Assembly (NCBI GenBank): GCA_018466975.1 | Contig: CM031563.1 | Location: 1,674,001-1,738,000, forward strand | Length of the DNA stretch: 64,000 nt | Source of the DNA: Sparassis latifolia | Lineage: Eukaryota > Basidiomycota > Agaricomycetes > Polyporales > Sparassidaceae | Direction: 5' to 3' | Shown: positions 10,973 to 23,208 of the stretch, piece by piece | How the letters are laid out: the number at the start of each line of letters is the position of its first letter | How positions within the stretch are numbered: position 1 is the stretch's first letter | Made by a program: the position numbers and the translations under genes | Notes under the pieces: generated by a model | Seen by the model: only the letters and a program-made list of their open reading frames with translations | What the model was told of the DNA's origin: nothing | The model's database searches: none

Positions 10973-12650
10973 TTGGTCAGGTTCGGACCCTGTGCAGTCC
11001 GCGAGCGCTTTGCATCGATACACCAATTGCCGCTCCCTGGAGTCCCGGACCGTGAGAGGAACAACCCAATTGTGAACGACACACTGGCGAAATACCCGCA
11101 CCTCTTCAAAGTTGTCACGCCAATCGATGTTGACCGATTCGAGCAACTCCTGTGGGATCACCCGAATCCTCCATTTGTTGCCTCAGTCTGCAAAGGATTG
11201 CGAGAGGGTTTCTGGCCCTGGGCTGACACACACTTTGGAGAATATCCAGAGACTTGGAATGAGCGGCGGTCTCCTCCTCAAGATGAGAAGGGGGCCCAGT
11301 TCCTACGTGATCTCAGAGATGCGGAAATCACCGCCGACCACTGGTCTGAAGGGTTCGAACAGAGCTGTTGCCGGGGATGTACTGCATGCCGGTGCACGCC
11401 ATTCCGAAACCACAGTCGGACAAGATGCACCTGATTACAGATCAGAGTGCGGGAGATTTTTCATTGAACTCCATGATATCGAAGGAGTCATATCCTAAAA
11501 CAGTCATGGATGGGATGGCAACATTTGGACGAGTACTGCGAAACTTCCGGGCTGAATATGGAGACGTACCACTGGTTGTATGGAAATCAGACATCTCGCA
11601 AGCCTACCGCAGGATCCCGATGTCGCCATACTGGCAAATCAAGCAAGCGACATGCATTGATGGAGTCTATCATGTCGACCACTGCAATGTCATTGGTAGC
11701 TGTGCATCCTTAGCGATCTGGGCTGCATTCGCGAGCCTTGTCCTTTGGATTGCATGGTTCAAACGTGACATCCGGCCAAACAATTGGGTCGACGACGTGT
11801 ATGGCATTGAAATCCAGGGAAGAATGTCTTACTACGATAAATACAGCAAACTCATGCCCGATGCCCAAGTCCGACTCCTCATGCTGTGGGATGAGATCAA
11901 CCTCTCGCACGATGGGCCTAAGCAGCTCTCCCAGGCACTTGACCCTGAGGTCCCCATGATTGGCATTGATGTCGACCCCAATGTGATGACTGCAACTCTG
12001 CTGGCTGCCAGCAAGCAGAAGCTGCTAGATGAAATTGACCAATTCTGCGATATCCCAAAGGGCCACCGTCGTCACAGCTTGCGGGAATTTCAGTTGTTCG
12101 CAGGATATGTCAACTGGGCCTTCAACATTTTCCCGATGTTGAAGCCTGGTCTCAGCAATGTCTATTCCTGGATGGCTGAACACATACGTACCTCTGATGG
12201 GGTACATTTCCTTGGATCGGAGGACTGGAGCCCCGGTGACCTCTCCGAGGACAATGATGACCATGAGTGTGCATTTGTCGATGCTTCAGGTGTTGGTCTA
12301 GGCATTTACCTTCCGTGGCGCAACATCGGCCTGTGGGCAGACCTCCCCTGCGCTGCCCCCAAGGACACCATTTTCTGGTATGAAGCCTTGGCCGCTTCAA
12401 CGTCCACTATCCTGTCAACAGACTGGCAGTGTTCTCTGACAACACAAATACTGTCTCACTGTTCAACACGCTACGTGCCTTGCCAGCATACAATTCCATT
12501 GTTCGATCAGCTGTTGATGCCCTCCTATCTGAGAACCTGCAGCTGCGTGTGGGCCACATACCTGGCAAGGAGAATGTTATCGCTGATGTGTTGTTGCGCA
12601 AGCGGCTGGACGAGGTACGCACGCTCAAGTGCCCAGCATTGAGCTCCTCG
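10973..12650 (+). pseudogene. retrotransposon reverse transcriptase / RNase H, frame-broken
   Basis: The first part (from 10973: FGPCAVRERFASIHQLPLPG) shifts frame near 11355-11370. It continues as PGMYCMPVHAIPKPQSDKM, LITDQSAGDFSLNSMI, WKSDISQAYRRIPMSPYWQI (catalytic motif with Asp) and NWVDDVYGIE, the VDD box standing for the usual YxDD. A connection region and an RNase H-like segment follow (HECAFVDASGVGLGIYLPW). A second frameshift near 12395-12425 leads into VFSDNTNTVSLFNTLRALPA and LRVGHIPGKENVIADVLLR, typical of the RNase H end in DIRS-order elements. The residue order is complete, so the two shifts are decay or sequencing indels; neither site has an obvious slippery heptamer. Confidence 0.82.
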
Positions 12651-13691
12651 AATTTTCACCCCCTCGAGATGCGCTGGGGCAGTGAAAAAATGATCCATTC
12701 GAGCCGCAAGTCCAGGCAACCCACATGGGAAGCCTGGACTCTGGATCGCCTGGTGCATGAGCGATCCATCGCACTCGCGCACGCCCTGAACCGATCAACC
12801 AAGGGGACTTACTCATCCGCCTTGAACTCCTACCTCAATTTCTGCAAACTGCATCATTTCGCAGTCGATCCTTCCGAAGATACACTGAGTTTCTTTGCTG
12901 TCTATATGAGCAACCACATTAACCCAAAATCGGTTGACTCCTACCTATCTGGGATTTGCAGCAAGCTTGAGGCTTTTTTCCCTGATGTGCGCAAGGCACG
13001 CTCCTCACAGCTCGTCAGGCGCACCCTCAAAGGTTGCCGTCATCTCTACGGCTGACCCACCAACCGCAAGCGAGCACTCACACTAGCCGACATGTGCCTT
13101 GTTCACAATGCCCTCTCCACCTCCACTCTGTTTGACGACATCCTTTTCCGGGCGCTGCTCCTTACTGGATTCCACGCTCTGATGCGGCTCGGAGAACTTG
13201 TCTGGCCAGACAGTGTCGACCTTCGCGACCCGCGTGCACTTGCCCAACACCGTTCAGTTGCCATCGACAGCAAGTTCTTCTCATTTTTACTCCCTACCTG
13301 CAAAACCAATCGGATTTTCGAGGGAAACAAGATCATTGTGCGACGCAACAACAGTGATGCTGAGCCATGGACCACTTTCAAATCCTATGTCGCGGCCCGT
13401 GACCGCGCCCATCCGTGGCACCCCCACCTCTGGCTGCGATCAACTGGAGAGCCTCCAACCCGGTCGTGGTTTATTAAGATGTTGCGCAAATTTTTCCCCT
13501 CCAACATTGCAGGTCACTCGATGCGCTCTGGTGGCGCGACGGTGCTCGCTGAACGAGGCTGCCCACCCCAGGTCATACAAGCCTGTGGTCGGTGGACTTC
13601 TGACGCCTGGGAGGCTTACGTGCGCAAGCATCCGGTCCTCCTGCAGGCTTTCCTTTTCGACCGTCAACAATCCCAGCAACTCATCCCTTGA
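12650..13691 (+). pseudogene. retrotransposon tyrosine recombinase with one nonsense codon
   Basis: Follows RNase H in the same frame. The N-terminal SAM-like core-binding region (STKGTYSSALNSYLNFCKLH, VDSYLSGICSKLEAFFPDV) precedes the catalytic domain. That domain has the first Arg in LMRLGEL (about 13180), HSMRSGGAT giving the H-x-x-R pair (about 13515), the Trp in CGRWTSD and a candidate nucleophile Tyr in AYVRKHP. The frame is interrupted by TGA at 13053-13055 between the two domains, where CGA (Arg) would be the simplest ancestor. This enzyme is what distinguishes the element from LTR retrotransposons, which use a DDE integrase. Confidence 0.88.
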
Positions 13692-13739
13692 ATCTCCTCC
13701 TTTCTCCCCTTATCTCCCGAATCAACTCTATTAGGACAC

Positions 13740-13869
13740 TAGCGGCTATCAAAAGGCGAAGCGAATGTATTGGTTTCCGGGGCACGCGGCAGTGGGCAGC
13801 AGCCACTCCGCGGTGCCCGCTTCTGGCTATATCTTGTGTCACTCAGGAAACTCTGAGCCTAGAAGATTA
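13740..13869 (+). repeat. B1 split direct repeat
   Basis: 130 bases matching B2 (14232-14361) with six substitutions, all transitions. It abuts A2 with one intervening base (G at 13870), the expected internal junction left by circularisation. Confidence 0.93.
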
Positions 13870-13870
13870 G

Positions 13871-14183
13871 TCGGTTTTAATAGATTTATTTAACAAGTCT
13901 AATCGACGCTGCGCTGGGCCCGACAATGGCCAACTCGCACAGTCCCCGGGCTGTGCCGTAACCTGCTTCCGCCGCCGGAAACAGTGACACCTGCCTCTCA
14001 TGCGGCAGTGTAGCACCACCGACTCCCTTGGTGAGCGGTCAGATGGAAAGGGGCTCTGCCGCCCTTTCACTCCAACCGTCATCTGGCTGCTCACCAGGTA
14101 CATCGCGAAGCCCGATGCATGTCACTGTTTCACGCTGACGGATTCTGGCGTGCAAAAGGCACATCGTCTTTTTATTTGATCTA
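13871..14183 (+). repeat. A2 split direct repeat
   Basis: Second copy of the 313-base A repeat. It is followed by 48 bases (14184-14231) that are not shared with the A1 side, then by B2. Confidence 0.93.
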
Positions 14184-14231
14184 CCCACCGTCCCTCCTCT
14201 ATTGCATAGTACATATGTATCCTACTACATG

Positions 14232-14361
14232 TAGCGGCTATCGAAAGGCGGAGCGAATGTATTGGTTTCCGGGGCACATGGCAGTGGGCAGCAGCCACTC
14301 CGCGGTGCCCGCTTCCGGCTATATCTTGCGTCACTCAGGAAACTCTGAGCCTAGAAGATTA
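14232..14361 (+). repeat. B2 split direct repeat, right end of the element
   Basis: Ends in gaagatta. The host sequence resumes as tttaaggcc, and the left flank before A1 ends in ccttattta, consistent with insertion at a short TTTA/TTA core. Confidence 0.9.
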
Positions 14362-14512
14362 TTTAAGGCCATAAGTGTTCAAATAAGTCGAATTCCAGAC
14401 ACTCAGGGAATATGCCTTAGGCCCTTTTTGTCCTTATGTCCTTAAATAAGGACCATAAGTCCATTTAAGTTATTTAAGTGTCCTTTTAAGGAAAAGTGGG
14501 GTTTTCCTGATG

Positions 14513-15718
14513 CAAGAGCGACCACGTAAAGGCGGTGGTGCCCTGACACGGAAGGTGGGCACCACGACAAGATTTTTCGCTGCAAGGAGATATATATCGG
14601 AGCCGCTGTTCATGGTAATATTAATTTACCTGAATGATAGGGAATCTGAGTCCGCCGCCGAGTCGCTTGTATGGCAATACCGGCAGGTCTGTCATTAAGG
14701 AAGACAAAGGAAGCGTTGGTTCCCTAGTCACAACTGATGGTTCTGCCAAAATATACAACAAGTGAGAGGTGGTGGGTGGGATCATAATAAAGTTACGTCC
14801 CGAGGTACGGGTCGATGTGCATTTCGCTCGACGGTCCTAGGCCTTTTGTCAACCTCGGGGTAAGTACCAGGCGGGTAGTGCAGGAAAATTGACGTGCGCA
14901 GAACGCGAGTCCTCCCTTTGGTTTTATTGAGGTCGCGTCTTATATTCGTTGCGACTATGTGATCAGTTTTACCTTGAGTGACGGGCCTTGCAAGGTCAAC
15001 AGATAAATTTAAAATGTGTTCGAATTAGTAAACGTACTACCTTGAGATGGTTATCAGTATGACGGTACGCCGAGAACACAGATGCGTACAGCAGTCTGAT
15101 CATGACAGACGGGAATGATATCCGTGACAGAGCAACAGACAGAGAGCGAGCGAGGACAGGAAAAAAATCCAGCGACTGCTATGCACGGTATCCATTGAAC
15201 AGTTATCATCACAATAATGGGCCGTGTCATCGAAGGAAGTCGTGAACAGTGCCATACTGTTCACCGATCTCAAGGGTTCTTGAAGTACCGACAACCAGAG
15301 ATATTATCCAATCAAGGGAGTATTGTGTGGAGCCACCGTAGCATACTCCTCATGTAAGAGAGACCACTGTGAAATCAACAACATCGCAGACAAGCCACGC
15401 ACACGAATCCGCGAACGCGAAAAATCTAAACGGCCAGAAAACTTGCATATCTGTTCAACGGTGTACACATGACCAGATTAAATGGACAAAGAAGGGATGC
15501 TAGCAGTACTCGTCAGGACAATGCATGTCTCCCAGTCAGATGACAGTAGGATGATTATTGGTGGGCAGACCCGCGAACTCGCTACATGCGATGACAAAGG
15601 CGCCTGGCACAGGCAGCAAAACTGCTGGACACAGATTCAGTTAGTCAAAGCATCAAATCGAAGCATGATTAAAGCAAGCTCACCAAACGCTGCACCACCT
15701 CATATTGAAGTGCATTCA
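14513..15718. other. gene-poor stretch
   Basis: Only short open frames without family resemblance are present. I see no RNA gene or repeat that I could support. It is the downstream flank of the F-box gene on the minus strand. Confidence 0.4.
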
Positions 15719-17426
15719 TCACTCTGTTCTAGCTGTCTGCAGTTCTTCCATCAATTGGGCCACCGTATTCCAGCCTTCATGCCTCCAATAAATTATGGGG
15801 TGAGTGCATTCGAAGTCTTCCAATAAGATATAAGCGAGACTGGCTTGCTGGAACGATAAGGGTATGTTAAGGTTTGGGAAAATGGAATCAAGGAACTGAG
15901 CTGTCTGCGAAGGGTTCCGTATTCCCGGAGGGCAGATGTAGTCAATATCTAATTCCTGCAAGGAATGAGATGTTGTCCAATGGGATTCGTCACTATTTGA
16001 GTACCCTGAGTCCACGATGAAGAGTAACACAAGCTTCACCAAACTCGGACAGAGTTGAGCGAAGATGGCAAGTGAGCCCATCGACGGCATGCGACCAATA
16101 GGGTAAAGTTCGGGACGTGAAGAGCTCTTGTCTGCGCTCAAGCAGAAGCTACGGAGCTCTGGCCAAGCAGATGCAATATCACGCACATCCGTGTCTGGCA
16201 AGCCCCAGGGTCCAAGTCCAAATTGGAGATCAACAAATTGGAGCCGCGGGTCTGCAAAAGCGGCCGAACAAGATCGAGCAATGATTCACCCCCAATAAAA
16301 GAACCGGCGCTGGAATAGAATATACTGCGCAACGACGTGCCGCTGCTGCTCCATACTAGTTCCATGAGCTGAACAAGGTCATGAGGACTGCTATCAACTT
16401 GAGTATTGGTGATATCAAGAGTGCGAATATTCGGGCAAGAGATGATCTCCAAGACCGACACAATCTGGGCTATATTTCCGGATATTTTCAGCTTGAATAG
16501 AGTGTGCAAGGACGCAAGTGTGACCGGCTTCATGTGTATGGGTTCACAACTGATCCACAGCTCCTCCAAATACGGCAATGCAGAGAGGAAAACAAAGAAC
16601 TGCCGGTCCAGTATCTTTGCAAAGCCAAGGATGGCTAGCTTGCGAAGGCGACCGCAACGAGTGAGCAATGGCCGAAGCAAGAACGGACGGCCAAAGTCAC
16701 GGATGCGAAATTCTTCTAGAAGAGGAGCCTGGTGGGACAGCGCATCAAGGACCTCCTGCAAGTCATGATCTTGGCCCTGCCCATGTGAATCGTCCTGGAA
16801 AGCGATGGTCACCCGACGAAGTGACTGAGAAAACAAGTGTCGAATATTCGTATCCAGGGCATATGAAGGTCGCCAACTGAATTCACGTAAACGAGGGAGG
16901 ACGGTCGATCGCCAAAGTGGGCGCGATGATAGCGCAGCACATCGTCCAAAGCAACAGAAGATCCACCATAGTACGTGAGAGTACACACACGCCGTGCGTA
17001 TTTCTCGAACACTGTCCATTCTTCCGGAGTGATGGTCCCATTCAGATACTGACAAGATGCGCGAATGAGTCCAGATAGGTTTTCACTACTGCCATGGAAT
17101 ACTTGGGCTACACTTACGTCTGAATATCGCTCAGGCTCATCCATTGGCTCTGCTTCTTCCCAATCATCCGGAGGTTCTGGAGGTTCGTCCGATCCCACGT
17201 CTTTGACGAACGAAGAGAAAAGTTGAAATAGAGGTAATAAGCCATACAAGTCCCTCCATAGAATATCCAGTGCGATGTCAGAGAATGCTTTGGAAACTCG
17301 AGCACACTTCACCAGTGCAAAGGTGCTGTCCAATCTGTCCCATATACCCGCACTTCTGGCGAGCGAAAAATGTTCGAAGATTTCCGTGAGGATGTCATAG
17401 CTGGATAACGCACGACGCGCCGCCAT
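15719..17426 (-). pseudogene. F-box / leucine-rich protein, two frame breaks
   Basis: ATG at 17426 (MAARRALSSYDILTEIFEHF) opens an F-box-like region in the first 70 residues (LSSYDILTEIF, ARVSKAFSDIALDILWRDL). F-box proteins recruit substrates to SCF ubiquitin ligases; the target is unknown. An acidic linker and TITPEEWTVFEKYARRV follow. The coding sense then moves to another frame near 16900 (LPRLREFSWRPSYALD) and runs through leucine-rich repeats. It shifts again near 16195 (LPDTDVRDIASAWPELRSF) and stops at 15719. The paralogue at 63278 shares long stretches (LSSYDIL, CARVSKAFSD, YALDMN/YALDTN), which shows where the frames should join. Neither break has a convincing intron, so decay is likely. 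An upstream start at 17525 is also possible. Confidence 0.65.
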
Positions 17427-17647
17427 ACCGCACCAAATGACAAGCAGAAATTGGGGCACTACTGCAGGAGAGGCAGCTGAGGCACCAGTCGGCACAGCAC
17501 GTGATATACTGAACGCCTTCGACACCAGCGCTTAACTCGAGCGGCGATTCTGAGTCTTTTGTTGAGAGTACTACTTACTTGCGACCGAGCCGCCGCCGTC
17601 TGGAGTACAAGATCAACAAATCTCTCTCCAGCAGCATTTCTTCCAAC

Positions 17648-20600
17648 ATGTCTGCTTTCGTGAAAAGCAAGCTGAAAGCAGCGCGAGACGCCATCGGCAA
17701 GAAAGATTACGGAACTGCTCGGGATGCCTCTCTTGGAGTGTTAGAGTATGAACCTGACAATTACAATGCGTATGTGATCACTGGCTCTGTGAGTGACTGC
17801 CTCATCTCTGAATGAATCTAGCCACGTGTTTCTCGGTCTCTCGCTGTTCAATCTTGGACAGGTAGATGAAAGCGAGCAAGTAACTCAGCTCCTCCATTCT
17901 TTGAGCGTATCGCTGAATGACTCTTCTGTGACATGTAGGCATACAGGAAAGCCATTGCTGCTAGCCCAGATCAGGCTTTGGCTTGGCAGGTAAACCTTCC
18001 ACAACGCACGATCAAACGGCTTATTGAATTATCATCCAGGGTCTCTCTCAACAGCTCGAGCAGAGCAAGAAATGGGAAAATTATGCTGAGACACTTGAAC
18101 ACTTGTCGCAGCTATTCGCGAAGAAGTGAGATGTCAACGTCACAAGTAACTTCACCTGTTAACATCATTTCGCTTGAAGTAATGACGCAGTCAAATGCGC
18201 TGAAACCCTACAGAAGCTGATAGATCTTCGCCGAAACAGAAGTAGCCCAACACAAGTAGGAGCTCATATGCACTTTTCTTATTTACCTTCCTAACGCGGT
18301 TGCAGTTGGCAGAGACACTTTCTACGATGCTTCCCAGTTCCTCTTTTTACTCGACCCTATCCACGCTTCCACCTCCGGATCCTACAAGCCCAACGTCTAC
18401 CTCTACGTATCCTACGCAGGTGGCCGTACACGATTCCTTACCTGTCTTAGAGGAGATAGTGTCGATACATGAGCGTGAAGAGAAGACGAAAGTGGAGAAA
18501 GATGTTTCCAGACGCAGGATGCGCCTCGGTGCGGCAGGCCCAGAACAGCTCCAACGAGAGGTTGAGAGGGAGGTCCTAGAAAACTCACCGGTACGTCTTG
18601 ATTTGTTTAGTGGTTGACCCCAGCTTTAACTGAGTCGCAAAAAGCTACCAGACTTATACAATGAAATTCTAAATCATCCCAACACATCAGATGAGTTGCG
18701 GCGCACGACCGAATCAAAGCTTCTGCGCCACAAACAGCGTTACCTGCATGTTCTGCCTGCAACAGGCGAGTCTGCTGCTCAGAAGGCGCAGGTCGCAACA
18801 GAAGTAGAAGAATTGGTGAACGGTGTGGTCTTGCTAGGCATTCCAGATGAACTAGCATGGACTTCATTCATTGAAGCCAAAGATGCTGCTCGGATTGGTA
18901 GGTCGGTTTCTTTCGTTCCCTGAGTTTCTGATGTTTATTGTTATGCAGAGGATTACGATTTCAGCATCCTCCAACAATTTGTCACGTTGTTCCCGTCGTT
19001 GCCATTGGCAAAGTTGATTTTGGGCTACTATGGATACATGGGCAGACCGTCTTCGGATCGGGATGACTCAGACGGGATAGCAATACTCCCGCATCAGACA
19101 AAAGAAGCACAGGAAGAGTTCGTAGACGCAATGGCGGTGCGTTAACCCATCGCAGGTCCATGTATGTATTCTAACATCACATCAGGATGCCTTCGGGAGT
19201 CTTCTAGATTCCATACTTGCCCATAGGATGATGGTTGACATATATGAACGAGAGGATGAGCTGGAAAATGTAATCAAAGTGGCAGAGAGCGGTCTTGAGT
19301 TAGTGCAGCGAGCGGAGTTGGATAATGGCAAGTCTTTGACGCAGTGAGTATTTTCCAAAAGTCTGTCGCAATCTGCTCCTGACTGTAGTGGTCAGAGTCA
19401 GGAAGGCGTTTAACATCGCGCTTGGCGTGTCTCTAGTCCACCACTTCCCGCCCAAATACCACTCTCGTGCACTCGGTATCATCGACCAGGTCCTCAGCCA
19501 AGATCCGGACAACGTGCCATGCCTTATGGGCCGAGGCTTCGTCCTCCAGCGTGCCGAGAAATGGGCGGAAGCAGGTGAACTGTTCAACAGGGTAGCGCAC
19601 CTGATTCCTGATGATCTCAATCACGGTATACGTGCCAAGGAGGAACAGGCATGGTGTCAAGCAAAGCGTCACGATCCGGAGGGTGGATCAAAGGCGTTGG
19701 GAGCCGTTATAGCGGTTCTGGACGAGCTGGATGGGAAGGACGCCGACAAGGCGCGCTGCTGGTGGCGGCTTGGCAAATGTTATTGGGATATGGGAGGTGA
19801 GGACCTCGACTACGTTCGTAAATGTCGTGGACTCATAGAAAGATTATGCAGATCATTGCCGTGAAGAAGCATACCGATATTTCGTCACCTCTTTAAGGCA
19901 CTTTCCATCTTTCGCTCCCGCTTTCACGTCCCTGGGAATTTACTATTCAGATTTCTTGTCTCCTCCTGATCCCATCCGAGCATCGAAGTGCTTCCAAAAG
20001 GCCTTCGAACTAGATCCTCGTGAAGCAAGTGCGGCCCGTAGACTAGCGGAAGGATTCGCAGAAGAGCGAGAATGGGATCTTGTTGAAGTGGTTGCCAGGC
20101 GCACCATTGATGGTGAGGGTGGACCTCAGAGCGGAACGGATACAGTTGCAGCTGCAAGATATTTGCCGGTCAACGCGTGGGCATGGAAGGCTGTGGGCGT
20201 AGTTGAATTGGTGAGGAACATTGACTCAAAGGGGCACCGTAATTCATTGTTGACGATCATTCAGAACCGCCATAGTTATCCTCCAGCTATTCAAGCATTC
20301 CAAATAGCCCTCAGAACGGACGGAGACGACCAACTCTCCTGGTTACGGCTGGGAGAGGCATATAGCAAGGCGGGTCGCTTCGCCGCGGCACTTAAAGCTT
20401 TGGAACGCGCCCGCGAGCTCAAGCCGGAAGATTGGATTTCTTCTTATTTCATTGGCGAGGTGCAAAGGCAGACGGGAGCGTACGAGGAAGCCATTGAGGC
20501 GTTTGAATCTATTCTGCTTGACCATCCATCTGAACTTGGTATCCTCATATCTCTGGGGCAAGCTCATTTGGACCTGGGACGCGTGCAGCTTGCGACTGCG

Positions 20601-22744
20601 TACACGGCAAGGGCAGAAACCTCCTTTGTTTCTTCAATTCGCGTGGTGCTTCACCTAATAGACGCCAGCCCTGGTTTCCGACGTGTAGCCTGGAAAATCG
20701 CCGCGGATGCCGTCTTCCAGCTATCACAGTTCTCGACATTCTCGGATGAAGGTGGCGTGCGCAAGGTAGCCGCTGACCTGACTACACTTGTATCAGATCA
20801 TCCGGAGAGTGGTTTATCTGGAATACTGTCATCGCCGCTATTGCTGAACGATACAAGAGACCTTTCACTTTTCCTCCTTGAAATTTCGCTAGCGGCATAT
20901 GATTACCGGATAATTCTGGGATCACTCGACGAGGCGGCTGGCGCGAGTGCATACTTTGACCTTGGAGTCGCTCTGCATGCATATGCACGCAGAGTAGCGC
21001 CGAGTACAAAGCAAAAGCGTTCCCAGCAGGAAGCCGTTCAAAATTTCAAGGAAGCCTTACACCTTGATCCTGGCAATGACCGATACTGGAGCGGATTGGG
21101 CGACGCAACTTTTCTTTCACAACCAAGGGTTACGCAACATGCCTATATCAAGGCGTTGGATATTGATTCCAAGGTCTGCGATTAACGTTGCATTCCATCC
21201 CCATCCCATTTAAACCGTACTTGTACAGAATCCGATAACTTGGACTAATTTGGGCTTGTTCTACCTGTACCACGACGATGCAGAACTCGCGAACGAGGCT
21301 TTCTACAAGGCGCAAACTCTGGACCCGGACTATGCTCCAGCTTGGGTTGGGCAGGGACTAGTAGCTACGGCCAATGGTCATGATGCAGATGCAAGAGCAT
21401 TGTTTGAGCACGCTGTTGGCTTGACTGCAACCGTGGTAAGTAGTGCCCTCGCATGAGCCTTGATTGCAGATGACCGAGAAGGACATACAGCCCGAGGCAG
21501 ATGTCGAGTTCGCCAAGCGCATTTTCCACAGACCGAACACCACAGCTTCGGCTTCTGCCCCCTCTTCAGATGCTCTCTTCCCCGCGTTCTTCGTTCTTGA
21601 TCGCTTTTGCAAGAAACAGTCTCAGGATGCTGCCGCGCTGCATCTGTTCGGGCTTGTCTGTGAACGGATCGGACACCTGGAACTGGGTATCGACAGTATT
21701 AGCCGAGCGATATCCCTACTTGAAGCAGCATATGAAGACACGGAAGATCCCGTTATCGAGAGGCAATTTACCATCGCACATACCAGTGTGGCTCGTCTCC
21801 GACTTTCCCTTGGGGATTACGGCGGCGCTCTCGAATCTTATCAGGTTGCAATGGGACTGCTTCCCGAGGAACCAGAGGACCGTAACTCTAGGATACTGCT
21901 TGTGCAGGCGCAATTTGGCTCAGGACTAGCCCACTTCAAGCTTGGCCAGCTGCAGGAAGCTCTGACGTTCTTGCAGGCCGCGATGGGGATTGCATCTGAA
22001 GACTCCGTTCTCCGAGGTCACGTCGTCGTCTTACTCGCGCAAACTCTTTGGGCTATAGGCACGGAAGCCGGTCGAGAGTCTGCTAAAGCACAATTATTGC
22101 AAAGGTTTGTTTTCATACACGTAAAATGGCTTCCGCTCACCATGTTTATGCAGTATCGAATCTGATCCTGAAAATCTCATGGCTATTAATGCGCTAGCGG
22201 GTATGGGAATACTCACGGACGATGATAGCCTCGTGGACGCCGCTCTTTCCGAAATCCTTGCCCAGCCACTGGATCGGCGACTTCAGAGAGATCCCGACAG
22301 GGATATCACATATCTGCTCATCGAGCATCATCTCGGACAGGTCCGTATATCATTCACGTCATGCAATTGCCGGTTAACAACAAACTGACAAAAATAATGA
22401 AGGGTGATTCCACGCAAGCCCTCTCTGTGGCGCAGAAAGCAGCATATGCAGAGCCTTCGCGTCCTGAAATCCGGCGTCAGCTGGCCTCCCTGACCCTTCA
22501 GCAGGGAGAGAGCGGCGCGGCTCTCGCTGTCATTGCAGGCTCGAGTGCGGCGCGTGACGACAATCTTGCGCAACTTCGCGAGTCTCTTGCTCTCCATGCC
22601 GTTGCATTGTCTCTTAACGGTCATCGGGATCCTGGTGTCAACAGCGAAGCCCGCAAGCTTGCCCAAAAGGCGATCATGCTGGGACCATGGGACCTCCACA
22701 ATTGGCGAGCTCTTGGATACGTCGAAAGTCAGTCGGTCTCTTGA
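17648..22744 (+). CDS. SKI3: Superkiller protein 3 (Ski3/TTC37-like) TPR protein
   Basis: ATG at 17648 (MSAFVKSKLKAARDAIGKKD). Exons separated by short introns encode one long TPR solenoid. It begins with an N-terminal TPR pair (GTARDASLGVLEYEPDNYNA), then a region with EREEKTKVEKDVSRRRMRLG typical of Ski3, many repeats in the middle (YPPAIQAFQIALRTDGDDQL, WLRLGEAYSKAGRFAAALKA, NPITWTNLGLFYLYHDDAEL) and a C-terminal array ending GPWDLHNWRALGYVES. Ski3 is the scaffold of the cytoplasmic Ski complex with the helicase Ski2 and the WD protein Ski8, feeding mRNAs to the exosome. The predicted length of well over 1300 residues fits. Frames are consistent with splicing throughout. It converges on the LETM1-like gene (3' ends 465 bases apart). 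Confidence 0.9.
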
Positions 22745-23208
22745 AGTGTAATTCATACATACCCCATAAAACTGTACGTGCCTATCGCGGCTAGGCACAA
22801 TTCTCACTGATCCATGTCCGTTCAGTCGGACTAGAATTCCCCTGAGAGGTCTCTTCCTTATAGTACCCTTTCAAAGTCCAAGACATGAGCACAGCAACCA
22901 ACAGAGTCATCTGGACTACGTGGATCATGATGATAGGAAAGTAATTGTCAAACACCACAAGATGCCATGTGAACGTCGAATGACCGGCTTTCTGACTCCA
23001 TGGTGTATGTAGTTGGTCTTGTGTATATTATTGCAGATCCCGTGTCTCAAGGAAATATGGGCAGGCAGGACTGGTTCAGTGACAGGACTGTTCCTCTGCA
23101 AGACCCACAATGTCGATCGTAGAGCTGCGATTTGCGATTATATCAATAGATATACCCCATATTATACTGTGTAGAACTGTGTTGAGAATAATTTGTCAAT
23201 CTGCCCAC

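Larger units (their letters stand above)
9377..14361 (+). mobile_element. Ngaro/PAT-like tyrosine-recombinase retrotransposon
   Basis: The element has split direct repeats: A1 9377-9689, then the coding region, then B1 13740-13869, A2 13871-14183 and B2 14232-14361. A1/A2 are 313 bases with 9 differences; B1/B2 are 130 bases with 6 differences. This A1-ORFs-B1-A2-B2 order is diagnostic of Ngaro and PAT elements of the DIRS order, in which a circular intermediate integrates through a tyrosine recombinase. The coding order gag, reverse transcriptase/RNase H, tyrosine recombinase fits. There is no LTR-retrotransposon integrase, and no primer-binding site or polypurine tract was identified. The coding region has two frameshifts and a nonsense codon, so this copy is probably dead. 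Confidence 0.9.
9311..14512. mobile_element. small inverted-repeat element split by the retrotransposon
   Basis: The left end 9311 (catcaggaaaaccc...) is the inverse of the right end at 14512 (...ggttttcctgatg). Beyond about 20 bases of terminal repeat both sides are rich in ttaaata/ggactta and cctta/taagg phrases. Removing the retrotransposon (9377-14361) leaves about 217 bases, a plausible MITE. I see no clear target duplication outside the ends. Confidence 0.6.

Noticed and set aside
9377..14183. LTR retrotransposon with A1 and A2 as LTRs
   Set aside because: There is no DDE integrase, a tyrosine recombinase is present, and the additional B1/B2 pair extends beyond A2.
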